Below, piece after piece: positions 1-8,231 of a stretch of DNA of 64,000 nucleotides. The position numbers were made by a program, and so were the translations under genes. The stretch is from the NCBI GenBank assembly GCA_965661265.1, contig CBFIDE010000003.1, positions 94,780 through 158,779 on the forward strand, given 5' to 3'. Each line of letters opens with the position of its first letter. Within the stretch, counting starts at the first letter, position 1. The notes under the pieces are model-generated. The model made no database searches, was not told the DNA's origin, and saw only the letters and a list, made by a program, of their open reading frames with translations. The stretch is from CBFIDE01 sp965661265. GTDB taxonomy: Bacteria > Bacteroidota > Bacteroidia > Flavobacteriales > Schleiferiaceae.

Positions 1-202
1 GTAGATTCTCATCAGATTGTAAAAGAGAAATGAGCTCATTGGCTTGACTTAACTTTTTAAGAATAGCCTGAGGATTAGACAAAGGAGTAGTATTGAGACA
101 TATTTCAATAGCCGCTTTGTTTTGACACTCTTTTGAAATTTCTTTCAAGAGAATATGAAAGTCTAATTGTTCAGGTAATTCTTTAGGAAAAAGATGCATC
201 AT
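1..202 (-). CDS. MutS2-like protein, N-terminal fragment (cut by window edge)
   Basis: An open minus-strand frame starts at 202 (a second in-frame ATG follows at once, at 199) and runs off the left edge, giving 67 residues. It begins MMHLFPKELPEQLDF and continues with NTTPLSN and QANELISLL. This fits the N-terminal domain of MutS2/MutS-like ATPases (FP..L...L.F, then a helix with NEL..LL), which in Bacteroidota start this way. The ATPase domain lies outside the window, so the call rests on a weak N-terminal resemblance. Family role: DNA-structure or ribosome-collision processing ATPase. Confidence 0.5.
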   Translation of the reverse strand, partial: MMHLFPKELPEQLDFHILLKEISKECQNKAAIEICLNTTPLSNPQAILKKLSQANELISLLQSDENL

Positions 203-471
203 AATATTTGTAGCGAATATAGTATATAGTCTTTAGTTGGTTTTGTTCAATAAGAAGAAAACCCTCGATTTGGCATATAGTTCCCAAAACGGGGGAATGG
301 TAGAATTTATAAAAAGCCTAAAGCGTTGATTAACAGCCCTCAAGATTTTCGGCATGTCTATGACAGCATAACTAATAACCTTTTAAAATTATCCTCTTTC
401 TGAGAGCTTCAAATTAGGATAGATTAAGGTTAAGTAAGTCATTTGAAAGAATGAAATATTGAGTTTGAGTT
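203..471. other. Intergenic stretch, no gene recognised
   Basis: This is AT-rich sequence between the MutS2-like start and the candidate small RNA. I see no sustained reading frame, tRNA or recognisable RNA family. The proximal part presumably holds the promoter of the minus-strand gene; TATATTCG (minus strand, just upstream of the start) is one mismatch from TAnnTTTG. Confidence 0.5.
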
Positions 472-479
472 TATTTTTG
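472..479 (+). promoter_or_regulatory. TAnnTTTG -7 promoter element upstream of candidate small RNA
   Basis: TATTTTTG matches the Bacteroidota -7 consensus exactly. A TTTG that could act as -33 element lies at 442-445, somewhat further away than usual. No coding frame follows; the next strong signal is the hairpin terminator at 587-623. Confidence 0.4.
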
Positions 480-484
480 ACTTT

Positions 485-623
485 GGATTTAGGACAAGGT
501 GTTCAAGGTAAAAGTGCAGTTAAGTGAGCTGCATGAACGCAAGGTCAACACAAATATTTACTTATAGCACGCAGGCTTGAGGTTGTAAAAAAACCCGCTA
601 AAAAAATGTTTAGCGGGTTTTTT
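485..623 (+). ncRNA. Candidate small RNA, about 140 nt, family unknown
   Basis: The stretch lies between a consensus -7 box (472-479) and a strong intrinsic terminator, with no open frame. It can fold: GTTCA (about 500) pairs with TGAAC, enclosing an inner TGCAG/CTGCA hairpin, and CTTGAG near 576 could pair with TTCAAG near 501. I do not recognise it as tmRNA, RNase P RNA, SRP RNA or 6S RNA. The terminator also serves lysS on the other strand, so its presence alone does not prove a plus-strand transcript. Expression is an inference. Confidence 0.3.
587..623. terminator. Bidirectional intrinsic terminator downstream of lysS
   Basis: The stem AAACCCGCTAAA/TTTAGCGGGTTT has a six-base loop and is flanked by an A-run on one side and a T-run on the other. 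It can therefore stop lysS transcripts (minus) and any plus-strand transcript from the 472 promoter. Confidence 0.85.
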
Positions 624-644
624 GTTTAAAATATTTAGGTTCTA

Positions 645-2378
645 TTATTTTTCAATTAGGTCTACCATAAGAACATCATCTATCTTTTGAACCTTGGTTA
701 AGCCAAGCTTTGAAAGAGCTTTAATTCCAGTATCCCATTGCTTATTAGAAAGACCAGCGCTAGATTTTAAATCTTCTAATCGCATACTGCTCTCCTTAGC
801 TAATAGATCATAAATGATTTGCTCATTCTCTTTTAATTCTAAAGTCTTTTCGGTGGCAAACACTTCAGGTCTCATTTGTGGGAAGAAAAGTACTTCTTGT
901 ATAGATGAGTTATTGGTAAGCAGCATACATAGTCTGTCAATACCTATTCCCATTCCACTGGTAGGAGGCATTCCAAACTCTAGTGATCTTAAAAAGTCCT
1001 GATCTATAAACATGGCCTCATCATCACCTTTCTCTGAGAGCTTCATTTGTTCCTCAAATCTCTCGCGCTGATCAATTGGATCATTAAGTTCTGAATAGGC
1101 ATTCGCAATTTCTTTACCGTTGATCATCAATTCAAATCTTTCTGTAAGATCTGGGTTGGAACGATGTCTTTTACAAAGCGGACTCATTTCTACAGGATAG
1201 TCTGTGATGAAAGTTGGTTGAATGTAATTCCCTTCGGCTTTTTCGCCAAAAATTTCATCAATCAGTTTTCCTTTACCCATACTATCATCGGTTTCAATCC
1301 CTAAGTCAGCACAAACTTTAAAAAGTTCTTTCTGACCCATTCCGCTGATATCTATTCCGGTATGCTCATGAATAGCTTCAATCATAGTAACTCTTCTGAA
1401 AGGAGCCTTAAAGTCAATCTTTTTATCACCTACTTGAATTTCTGTAGATCCATTATACATAGACTTTACGATATGCTCAAGCATTTTTTCCGTGAAATCC
1501 ATCATCCAGAAATAGTCCTTATAAGCAACGTAAATTTCCATTACCGTAAACTCAGGATTATGAGTTCTATCCATTCCTTCATTTCTGAAATCTTTAGCAA
1601 ACTCATACACTCCATCAAATCCACCAACTATTAATCTCTTCAAGTATAATTCATTGGCTACTCTTAAATAGAGAGGAATATCTAAAGCATTATGATGAGT
1701 AGTAAAGGGTCTAGCCGCAGCTCCTCCGGGTATAGGTTGCAAAATAGGAGTTTCAACTTCAAGGTAGCCTTTATCATTAAAAAACTGACGCATGAAATTC
1801 ATGATTTGCGTTCTCTTAATAAAGGTTTCTTGAACACTTGGATTCACAATTAAATCCAAATATCTCATTCTGTACCTGTTTTCAGGATCGCTAAAAGCGT
1901 CATGAACTACACCACTTTCGTCTGTTTTTACAATTGGAATTGGACGTAATGATTTGCTCAGAACAGTGATTTCTTTCACATGAAGGCTCAACTCTCCCAT
2001 TTGAGTAGTAAACACAAAACCCTTAACCCCAATAAAATCACCTATATCTAGGAGCTTTTTGAACACATCGTTATAGAGAGTCTTATCCTCACTAGGACAG
2101 ATTTCGTCTCTGTTGATATAAAGCTGTAACATGCCAGAAGGATCCTTAAGGTCAGCAAAAGATGCTTTACCCATAATTCTTTTGGTCATTATTCTTCCGG
2201 CCAGACATACTTCTTTAAAACCTTCTGGGTTCTTAGAATAGTTTTCATGAATTTCCGCTGCCTTATGAGTAGTATCATAGGCTGCCGCTGGATAAGGATC
2301 AATTCCTAAACTTCTTAATTTATCTAAAGAAATTCTTCTTAGTTTCTCCTGCTCTGATAAAGGTCTAGTTGTGCTCAT
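645..2378 (-). CDS. lysS: Lysyl-tRNA synthetase, class II
   Basis: This cytosolic class IIb synthetase charges tRNA-Lys with lysine. The 577 residues show an N-terminal helix, an OB-fold anticodon-binding domain (about 55-145, GKASFADL), then the class II core. Motif 2 is FRNEGMDRTHNPEFT (about 265-280) and motif 3 is GMGIGIDRLCML (about 475-487). A C-terminal extension of about 70 residues after the core resembles a small winged-helix segment; such tails are usual in Bacteroidota LysS. The ATG start is preceded by TACCTTTG at 2394-2401 and the gene ends in a strong terminator. It is monocistronic. Confidence 0.97.
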   Translation of the reverse strand: MSTTRPLSEQEKLRRISLDKLRSLGIDPYPAAAYDTTHKAAEIHENYSKNPEGFKEVCLAGRIMTKRIMGKASFADLKDPSGMLQLYINRDEICPSEDKTLYNDVFKKLLDIGDFIGVKGFVFTTQMGELSLHVKEITVLSKSLRPIPIVKTDESGVVHDAFSDPENRYRMRYLDLIVNPSVQETFIKRTQIMNFMRQFFNDKGYLEVETPILQPIPGGAAARPFTTHHNALDIPLYLRVANELYLKRLIVGGFDGVYEFAKDFRNEGMDRTHNPEFTVMEIYVAYKDYFWMMDFTEKMLEHIVKSMYNGSTEIQVGDKKIDFKAPFRRVTMIEAIHEHTGIDISGMGQKELFKVCADLGIETDDSMGKGKLIDEIFGEKAEGNYIQPTFITDYPVEMSPLCKRHRSNPDLTERFELMINGKEIANAYSELNDPIDQRERFEEQMKLSEKGDDEAMFIDQDFLRSLEFGMPPTSGMGIGIDRLCMLLTNNSSIQEVLFFPQMRPEVFATEKTLELKENEQIIYDLLAKESSMRLEDLKSSAGLSNKQWDTGIKALSKLGLTKVQKIDDVLMVDLIEK

Positions 2379-2393
2379 TCAAAAAATTTGGCG

Positions 2394-2401
2394 CAAAGGT
2401 A
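2394..2401 (-). promoter_or_regulatory. TAnnTTTG promoter element of lysS
   Basis: On the minus strand this reads TACCTTTG, an exact -7 consensus match ending 15 bases before the lysS ATG. Confidence 0.6.
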
Positions 2402-2499
2402 CTAATCATTATTGGCCTTTCCTCAAACAAAGCTTTTAGATGAAATACCTAGAATAAAAAGGTATAAATTCTTTTCGCTCAAGGCGATTTTAATCGGGT

Positions 2500-3105
2500 T
2501 TAACCAGAGTATAACAGGCTCATTAGAATAATTAGAAAGCCACTAGCGTAGCCGAATATAATCTCAAGATTATTGTGCGCCAAGAGTTTTAATCGGGCGG
2601 AAGCCAAAAAGCCTGCCCCAATAATTAAAGGGATAATAATAATGAGCAGGCCTATTTCATATTGATAGCTTAAGTACATGATTAGTGCCGTAAAGCCTCC
2701 TATGCCCGCCATGTGTGCGCTAGGCTTGAAAAACCCAAGAAGGGTTAAATGGAATAAAATTGTAATTGAGCTTGCCAATAGAAAGACAAAAAGCTCTGAT
2801 GGGAGGTCAAAGCTAGTAAGTTGTTGGTCTGTGAAAATGAAGAATATAGCTGTGATGAGGTAGGGCAGTCTCCTGTCTTTGGCCTCTGTCATTTGTATGT
2901 TTTTGATGATTCCCAGTTTATAAAACAGTAGTGTCAGAAAAACAGGAATTAAATAAGTGCCAATAAAAGTAAGTACTATCGTCACCATAAGCAGTTCTCT
3001 TGGAAAAGAGGTCATTGCTAATTTCATACATGCGTAAACACCTAAAATTGGAAATAATACGGGGTGTAATAGATAGGACAGTATTTTAGCCAGTGCGTTG
3101 GACAA
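2500..3105 (-). CDS. Membrane protein with degenerate PAP2-like pattern
   Basis: A 201-residue protein that is almost entirely hydrophobic, with about six membrane segments. Three spaced motifs recall PAP2 phosphatases: KDRRLPYL (about 76-83), KPSAHMAGIGG (about 127-137, compare PSGH) and SARLKLLAHNNLEIIFG (about 169-185, compare SR...H...D). The final catalytic Asp is replaced by Glu and the first motif is reduced, so activity is uncertain. Family members may handle isoprenoid or lipid phosphates. The frame opens with TTG, 3 bases after the rpoN stop; the first internal Met is too far in. It is probably translated as the second gene of an rpoN operon. Confidence 0.6.
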   Translation of the reverse strand: MSNALAKILSYLLHPVLFPILGVYACMKLAMTSFPRELLMVTIVLTFIGTYLIPVFLTLLFYKLGIIKNIQMTEAKDRRLPYLITAIFFIFTDQQLTSFDLPSELFVFLLASSITILFHLTLLGFFKPSAHMAGIGGFTALIMYLSYQYEIGLLIIIIPLIIGAGFLASARLKLLAHNNLEIIFGYASGFLIILMSLLYSG

Positions 3106-3108
3106 AAT

Positions 3109-4560
3109 CTAGAGTGTTTTTCTCAATCTAGCCACAGGAATGCCTAATTGTTCTCTATATTTAGCAACTGTTCTTCTGGCAATAGGAAAGCCTTTTTCCT
3201 TTAATAGGCTAGCCAGTTTTTCATCAGTAAGAGGCTTGCGTTTTTCTTCTTCAGAAATAGCATCTTCCAAGATTTTTTTGATCTGCTTGGTTGACACTTC
3301 TTCTCCAGCATCATTGGTCATAGACTCACTAAAGAACTCTTTGATAAGGAAGGTCCCGTAAGGAGTTTGAATGTATTTGTTTGAGGCTACTCTAGATACA
3401 GTACTGATATCCATACCTATTTCATCTGCAATATCTTTCAGAATCATAGGTTTTAGCTTCCTTTGATCACCAGTTAAGAAGTACTCTTCTTGGAAGTTCA
3501 TTATAGAAGACATGGTGATTAAAAGCGTTTGCTGTCTTTGCATGATCGCTTCAATGAACCATTTGGCAGAATCCAGTTTTTGCTTTACAAAAATAACAGC
3601 CTCTTTCTGAGATTTAGACTTCTCCTGAGTTGACTTATAGGTTTGAAGCATATCTTGGTACTCCTTACTTACATTCAGCTCAGGAACATTTCTGGAATTC
3701 AAACTAAGCTCTAACTCACCATCATTAATGCTTAAAACAAAGTCCGGAATTACCTCTTGAATATTTCTGCTTGTATTGCTACTTGAATTGCCCGGCTTTG
3801 GGTTTAAGCTGCTTATTTCCTTGATAGCATCTTTTAAGTAGTCCTCATCAATTTCAAGTTTGTCTATGAGCTTTTGGTAATGCTTTTTAACAAATTCATC
3901 AAAATGATCTCTTAATATTTTAAGAGCTAGCTTACGATCTGCTGTGTTTTCTTTTCTTTCAAGTTGTAATATTAAGCACTCCTTAAGATCTCTTGCACCA
4001 ACTCCAGAAGGCTCTAAGGACTGAATTTTCTTAAGCAGGTGCTCTAAATCTTCTTCTTCAGTAAAAATGTTTTGTGAAAAGGCGAGGTCATCTACAATAG
4101 AGCGAAGCTCTCTTCTTATATACCCTTCATCATCAATGTTTCCAATTAAGTAGTCTAAAATTGGCTTTTGATTTTCCTTAAGAGTTAGTGTGCTTACTTG
4201 TTCTTTTAAGAAATCGGCTAGTGTTGTTCCGCCAGAAATAGGAACCTTTGCATCCTCATCATCTACAGAATAATTATTTGCCTTCAGGCGATATTCTGGT
4301 GTTTCATCGTCGCTCAAATATTCATCAATATTGATGTCTTCAGCTTCAATAGATTCATTTTCCTCTTCAGTAGAAGAGAAATCATCATCAAACTCATCCT
4401 CTTGAGATTCCAAGCCCTCATCCAATGCCGGATTCTCCTCTAACTCTTCTTTTATTTTTTGTTCAAGAGCAAGAGTCGGAAGCTGAATAAGCTTCATCAA
4501 TTGAATCTGTTGAGGAGATAGCTTCTGGAGTAATTTCTGACTGAGCTGTTGCTTCAGCAT
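3109..4560 (-). CDS. rpoN: RNA polymerase sigma-54 factor
   Basis: Alternative sigma factor that needs AAA+ activators and reads -24/-12 promoters. The 483 residues show glutamine- and leucine-rich region I at the N-terminus (QQLSQKLLQKLSPQQIQLM), a very acidic region II (about 50-115), the core-binding part, a helix-turn-helix (DIADEIGMDISTVSRVAS, about 380-397) and the signature RpoN box ARRTVAKYRE at 461-470. Normal length. Overlaps nothing and leads straight into the PAP2-like membrane gene. No enhancer-binding activator is encoded in this window. I see no clear TAnnTTTG box upstream. Confidence 0.97.
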   Translation of the reverse strand: MLKQQLSQKLLQKLSPQQIQLMKLIQLPTLALEQKIKEELEENPALDEGLESQEDEFDDDFSSTEEENESIEAEDINIDEYLSDDETPEYRLKANNYSVDDEDAKVPISGGTTLADFLKEQVSTLTLKENQKPILDYLIGNIDDEGYIRRELRSIVDDLAFSQNIFTEEEDLEHLLKKIQSLEPSGVGARDLKECLILQLERKENTADRKLALKILRDHFDEFVKKHYQKLIDKLEIDEDYLKDAIKEISSLNPKPGNSSSNTSRNIQEVIPDFVLSINDGELELSLNSRNVPELNVSKEYQDMLQTYKSTQEKSKSQKEAVIFVKQKLDSAKWFIEAIMQRQQTLLITMSSIMNFQEEYFLTGDQRKLKPMILKDIADEIGMDISTVSRVASNKYIQTPYGTFLIKEFFSESMTNDAGEEVSTKQIKKILEDAISEEEKRKPLTDEKLASLLKEKGFPIARRTVAKYREQLGIPVARLRKTL

Positions 4561-4678
4561 TTGAGGATCTTAATTAATAAGGTTTGCTGTACTAATGTAG
4601 AACAAACTTCAGTCAAAAAAAATCAGTATCAAAAATTTTGCCGAAAATACTTTTTTGAAAATTAAAGATTACGAGAAT

Positions 4679-6103
4679 TTAGAATTCTGCATTACCTGGA
4701 GTCCTTGGGAAAGGAATAACATCCCTAATGTTTGTCATGCCAGTGGCAAATAGAACCAACCTTTCAAACCCTAGTCCAAATCCGCTATGCACACAACTTC
4801 CAAACTTTCTTGTGTCTAAGTACCAGCTTAATTCTTTAGTGTCAATTCCCATTACTTCCATTTTTTCTTTTAAAATGTCATAACGTTCTTCCCTTTGAGA
4901 GCCACCTACAATTTCTCCGATGCCAGGAAAAAGAATATCCATTGCTCTAACCGTTTTTCCATCATCATTAAGCCTCATATAGAAAGCCTTAATTTTAGCA
5001 GGGTAATCAAATAGAATTACTGGAGCCTTATAGTGCTTTACCAAAAACTTTTCGTGTTCCGATTGTAAATCTGCTCCCCATTCATCGATTAAGTACTTAA
5101 ACTTTTTCTTTTTATTAGGCTTAGAGTTTTTAAGGACCTCAATTGCTTCAGTATAACTCAGTCTAATAAAATTGTTTTCAGCAATGAAAGTTAACTTCTC
5201 AATAAGACCCATATCGGAGCGCTCTGCCTGCGGCTTCGTTTTTTCTTCATCTGCTTGACGCTTATCTAAGAAAGCAAGGTCTTCTTTGCAATGTTCAAGA
5301 ACATATGAAATAAGATATTTCAAAAAGTCTTCTGCCAAATCCATATTAGCATCTAAATCGGCGAAAGCCACCTCTGGTTCAATCATCCAGAATTCTGCAA
5401 GATGTCTTGTTGTATTCGAATTTTCAGCTCTAAAGGTTGGGCCAAATGTATAGACCTTTCCTAATCCCAAGGCTCCTAATTCTGCCTCAAGTTGTCCGCT
5501 TACTGTAAGATTAGTTTCTTTTCCAAAAAAGTCCTGCTTGAAATCAATATTTCCAGCCTCATCTAAAGGTGGATTCTTTTTATCTAAAGTAGAAACACTA
5601 AACATTTCTCCTGCTCCTTCCGCATCCGAACCAGTAATAACAGGAGTGTGCATATAGAAGAAACCCTTGTCATTGTAGTATTTATGAACGGCAAAAGAAA
5701 GGTGATGTCTAATCCTTAGAATCGCAGCAAATGTGTTGGTTCTAGGCCTTAGGTGAGCAATTTCTCTTAAAAACTCTAAAGAGTGCTTTTTAGGTTGAAG
5801 AGGAAATTCTGTTGGATCACTTTCTCCTAGGATTATAAGTTTCTTGACATGAATTTCAATATCCTGGCCAGCTCCAAGAGAGCTTTCAATATCCCCATGA
5901 ATCTCTACACAACTACCTGTAGTTACCTTTTCTAATAAATCAGAATCAATATTTTCAAAATCAACAACTGCTTGAATGTTATTTAAGCAAGAGCCATCAT
6001 TTAGAGCAATAAAGCGATTGCTTCTAAAAGTTCTTACCCATCCCTTCACAATTGTCGAAGTGCCTACAGCCTTATCGTTTATTATATCTTTTATGCTTGC
6101 CAA
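4679..6103 (-). CDS. asnS: Asparaginyl-tRNA synthetase
   Basis: Class IIb synthetase that charges tRNA-Asn directly. OB-fold anticodon domain at about 15-105 (VKGWVRTFRSNRFIALNDGS), motif 2 FRAENSNTTRHLAEFW (about 225-240) and motif 3 GFGLGFERLVLF (about 441-452) followed by the typical RDVIPFPR end. The insert between motifs 2 and 3 (about 285-345) is usual for Bacteroidota AsnRS. The start is a TTG: no in-frame ATG exists near it and the next residues ASIKDII match the family start. With AsnRS present, GatCAB (see gatC) is presumably needed mainly for tRNA-Gln. Confidence 0.95.
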   Translation of the reverse strand: MASIKDIINDKAVGTSTIVKGWVRTFRSNRFIALNDGSCLNNIQAVVDFENIDSDLLEKVTTGSCVEIHGDIESSLGAGQDIEIHVKKLIILGESDPTEFPLQPKKHSLEFLREIAHLRPRTNTFAAILRIRHHLSFAVHKYYNDKGFFYMHTPVITGSDAEGAGEMFSVSTLDKKNPPLDEAGNIDFKQDFFGKETNLTVSGQLEAELGALGLGKVYTFGPTFRAENSNTTRHLAEFWMIEPEVAFADLDANMDLAEDFLKYLISYVLEHCKEDLAFLDKRQADEEKTKPQAERSDMGLIEKLTFIAENNFIRLSYTEAIEVLKNSKPNKKKKFKYLIDEWGADLQSEHEKFLVKHYKAPVILFDYPAKIKAFYMRLNDDGKTVRAMDILFPGIGEIVGGSQREERYDILKEKMEVMGIDTKELSWYLDTRKFGSCVHSGFGLGFERLVLFATGMTNIRDVIPFPRTPGNAEF

Positions 6104-6213
6104 AACGCTTGTCTTTTTAATTTTGACAAAGGTGGTAAATTATGCTTAACTGATCATATAAATATACTTAGGAAACTTTTTAATAAAAAAAGTTTCTATA
6201 TTGAATTAGTTTT

Positions 6214-6221
6214 TATATTTG
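6214..6221 (+). promoter_or_regulatory. TAnnTTTG promoter element of the efflux operon
   Basis: TATATTTG ends 8 bases before the ATG of the TetR gene. With a transcription start about 6-8 bases downstream of the box, the message would begin at or next to the start codon. Confidence 0.6.
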
Positions 6222-6229
6222 CGCTCGAT

Positions 6230-6853
6230 ATGGATCAAAAGAGTCAAATAATAGAAGGAGCAGTTCAAATGTTCATGAAGTACGGCATCAAGGCTGTTAC
6301 CATGGATGATGTCGCAAGAGAGCTGTCTATTTCTAAGAAAACGATATATCAGTTCGTAAAGAATAAGTCTGAACTTGTAGATGCAGCGGTAGATCATGTA
6401 TTTAATCATATGTCTAACTTGATTGAATGCGAGTATAAAACGGAAGCCAATGCTATTGATGTTCTTATTAATGTAGATGAAGCTGTTTGTGGGGTTATGG
6501 AAAATCACAATCCTAGCCTAGACTTTCAATTGATGAAGTATTACCCTGAGATTCATCAAAAGTTGGAAGACAAAAGAAAACTACTTATTACCAAGAATAT
6601 AAAGACCAACCTAAGACAAGGAATAGCTGAGAATTTATACAGGAGTGATATCAATATTGAGCTCATTGCAGAACTATATTATGGTAGGATGTCTACTTTA
6701 AAAGAGGATGATCATTTTATCAGATCCAAAGGGGACTTAAAAACAGTAATGAAAGAAATTTTAATCTACCATGTAAATGGTATCGCAACAGAAGAAGGAA
6801 GAAACTATCTTCATAAACAATTACTTGAAAACCAAAACCTTGAAAGCAAATGA
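6230..6853 (+). CDS. TetR/AcrR family transcriptional regulator
   Basis: A 207-residue protein with a TetR-type N-terminal helix-turn-helix (about 5-50: AVTMDDVARELSISKKTIYQF), then an all-helical ligand/dimer domain with no clear family match. It is first in the operon with TolC, adaptor and RND genes and overlaps tolC by ATGA. This suggests it senses an exported compound and controls the operon, including itself, as a repressor (inference from context). The ligand cannot be read from the sequence. Confidence 0.88.
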   Translation: MDQKSQIIEGAVQMFMKYGIKAVTMDDVARELSISKKTIYQFVKNKSELVDAAVDHVFNHMSNLIECEYKTEANAIDVLINVDEAVCGVMENHNPSLDFQLMKYYPEIHQKLEDKRKLLITKNIKTNLRQGIAENLYRSDINIELIAELYYGRMSTLKEDDHFIRSKGDLKTVMKEILIYHVNGIATEEGRNYLHKQLLENQNLESK

Positions 6854-8208
6854 GAACGCTACTCATCACAGTAGGGCTAATCATAAGCTCAACAGTATTT
6901 GCACAGCAGAATACCGACCAACAGAGCTATAGATTTTCGCTAGTAGAAGCCGAGAATTATGCCGTAAAAAACTCCTATTCTGTTGTAGATAAGGAGCTAG
7001 AATATCAAAAGGCTAAGAAATATATTGCTGAAGTAGCTTCTGCGGGTATGCCTCAGGTAAGCTTTGCTGCTAATTACAATTATAATTATCAGATTGCTAG
7101 ACAACCTGTTCCTGCTCAAATTGTGGATCCAAACGCACCAGAAGGTGAGTTTATAGCGGTTGCCTTTGGAGTAGAAAATCAGACCAATGCAAGCTTAGCT
7201 GTGAATCAATTAATCTTAGATGGTTCTTATTTTGTAGCCCTTAGAGCTTCAGCTGTTTTGAAAAATTCTGCTTTAATTGAAAAGGAGCAGAGCATAATGA
7301 ACATCAGAAATGATGCTGCTAAATCTTATTATGGGGTTTTAATATCACAGGAAACAGAGAAAATTGTAGAGGAAAACCTAGCAACCTTAGAAGCAAACCT
7401 AAAAGAGATTTCAAAATTATATGAAGGTGGATTTAGCGAGGAGCAGGATGTAGATCAATTAGAGTTATTGGTTAACAATCTTCAAAACTCCCTTGATTAC
7501 ACAAGAAGGCAAACAGTTATTGCTCGTCAACTATTCAAATTCACTTTAGGTATTCCACTAGAAAAAGAGGTAATACTTACTGATGGTCTCCAAGAGGTAA
7601 GTATTCCAATTGTTGATAATATGGTTCTAGCTCAAGACAGCTTTTCTTATGAAAATCATGTTGACTACAGATTGGTTGAAAATCAATTTCAAGGAGCTGA
7701 ATTAAATGTGGCTAATGAGAAGATGAACTATCTGCCTAAGCTATCGGCCTTTTACAATCATACCGAAAGTAATTTTGGAAATGATGGCTTCAATGCTTTT
7801 GAATGGGACAGATATTGGATTCCTTCTAGCACTCTAGGTTTAAGTCTGAACTTTGAATTATTAAGAGGTCTTCAAGGGCGTTCAGCAAGAGTTCAACAGG
7901 CTAAGATTGATAAGGATCGATCTATGGTTGCTTTAGACTTAACAAAAAATCAATTAAAGCTTGAGTACGAAAGAGCGAAAACAGAATATCAGTATGCCCT
8001 TGCTAATTATAAGAATAGAAAGAGAAATGTAGATATAGCTAAAAGCATTAGAGATAAAACTATTACCAAATATAAAGCAGGCTTGGCTTCTAGTTTAGAT
8101 CTAACCCAAACAGAGAATCAATATTTAGATGCGCAAAGCCAATTGGTTTCTGCCATGTTAAACATACTTAACGCAAAAGAAGAGTTTGAAAGAGCTCTTG
8201 GAAAATAA
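6850..8208 (+). CDS. TolC family outer membrane efflux protein
   Basis: Outer-membrane channel of a tripartite pump. A 19-residue signal peptide (LLITVGLIISSTVFAQ) precedes two repeats of the outer-membrane efflux fold, rich in long coiled helices (about 30-215 and 250-450), total 452 residues, normal for the family. The start overlaps the TetR stop (ATGA), so the two are translationally linked. The next gene is the adaptor, 23 bases on. Confidence 0.92.
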   Translation: MRTLLITVGLIISSTVFAQQNTDQQSYRFSLVEAENYAVKNSYSVVDKELEYQKAKKYIAEVASAGMPQVSFAANYNYNYQIARQPVPAQIVDPNAPEGEFIAVAFGVENQTNASLAVNQLILDGSYFVALRASAVLKNSALIEKEQSIMNIRNDAAKSYYGVLISQETEKIVEENLATLEANLKEISKLYEGGFSEEQDVDQLELLVNNLQNSLDYTRRQTVIARQLFKFTLGIPLEKEVILTDGLQEVSIPIVDNMVLAQDSFSYENHVDYRLVENQFQGAELNVANEKMNYLPKLSAFYNHTESNFGNDGFNAFEWDRYWIPSSTLGLSLNFELLRGLQGRSARVQQAKIDKDRSMVALDLTKNQLKLEYERAKTEYQYALANYKNRKRNVDIAKSIRDKTITKYKAGLASSLDLTQTENQYLDAQSQLVSAMLNILNAKEEFERALGK

Positions 8209-8231
8209 AAACCTTAGACACACCAAATAAA

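Noticed and set aside
203..644. Possible tRNA, tmRNA, RNase P RNA or SRP RNA in the gap before lysS
   Set aside because: No cloverleaf, CCA end or conserved family core sequences could be found; only a generic small RNA candidate is kept.
1362..1634. Plus-strand open frame of 90 codons
   Set aside because: Lies entirely antisense to lysS, which has full family motifs; codon pattern is a shadow.
6206..6508. Minus-strand open frame of 100 codons
   Set aside because: Antisense to the TetR gene and its promoter; no family features.
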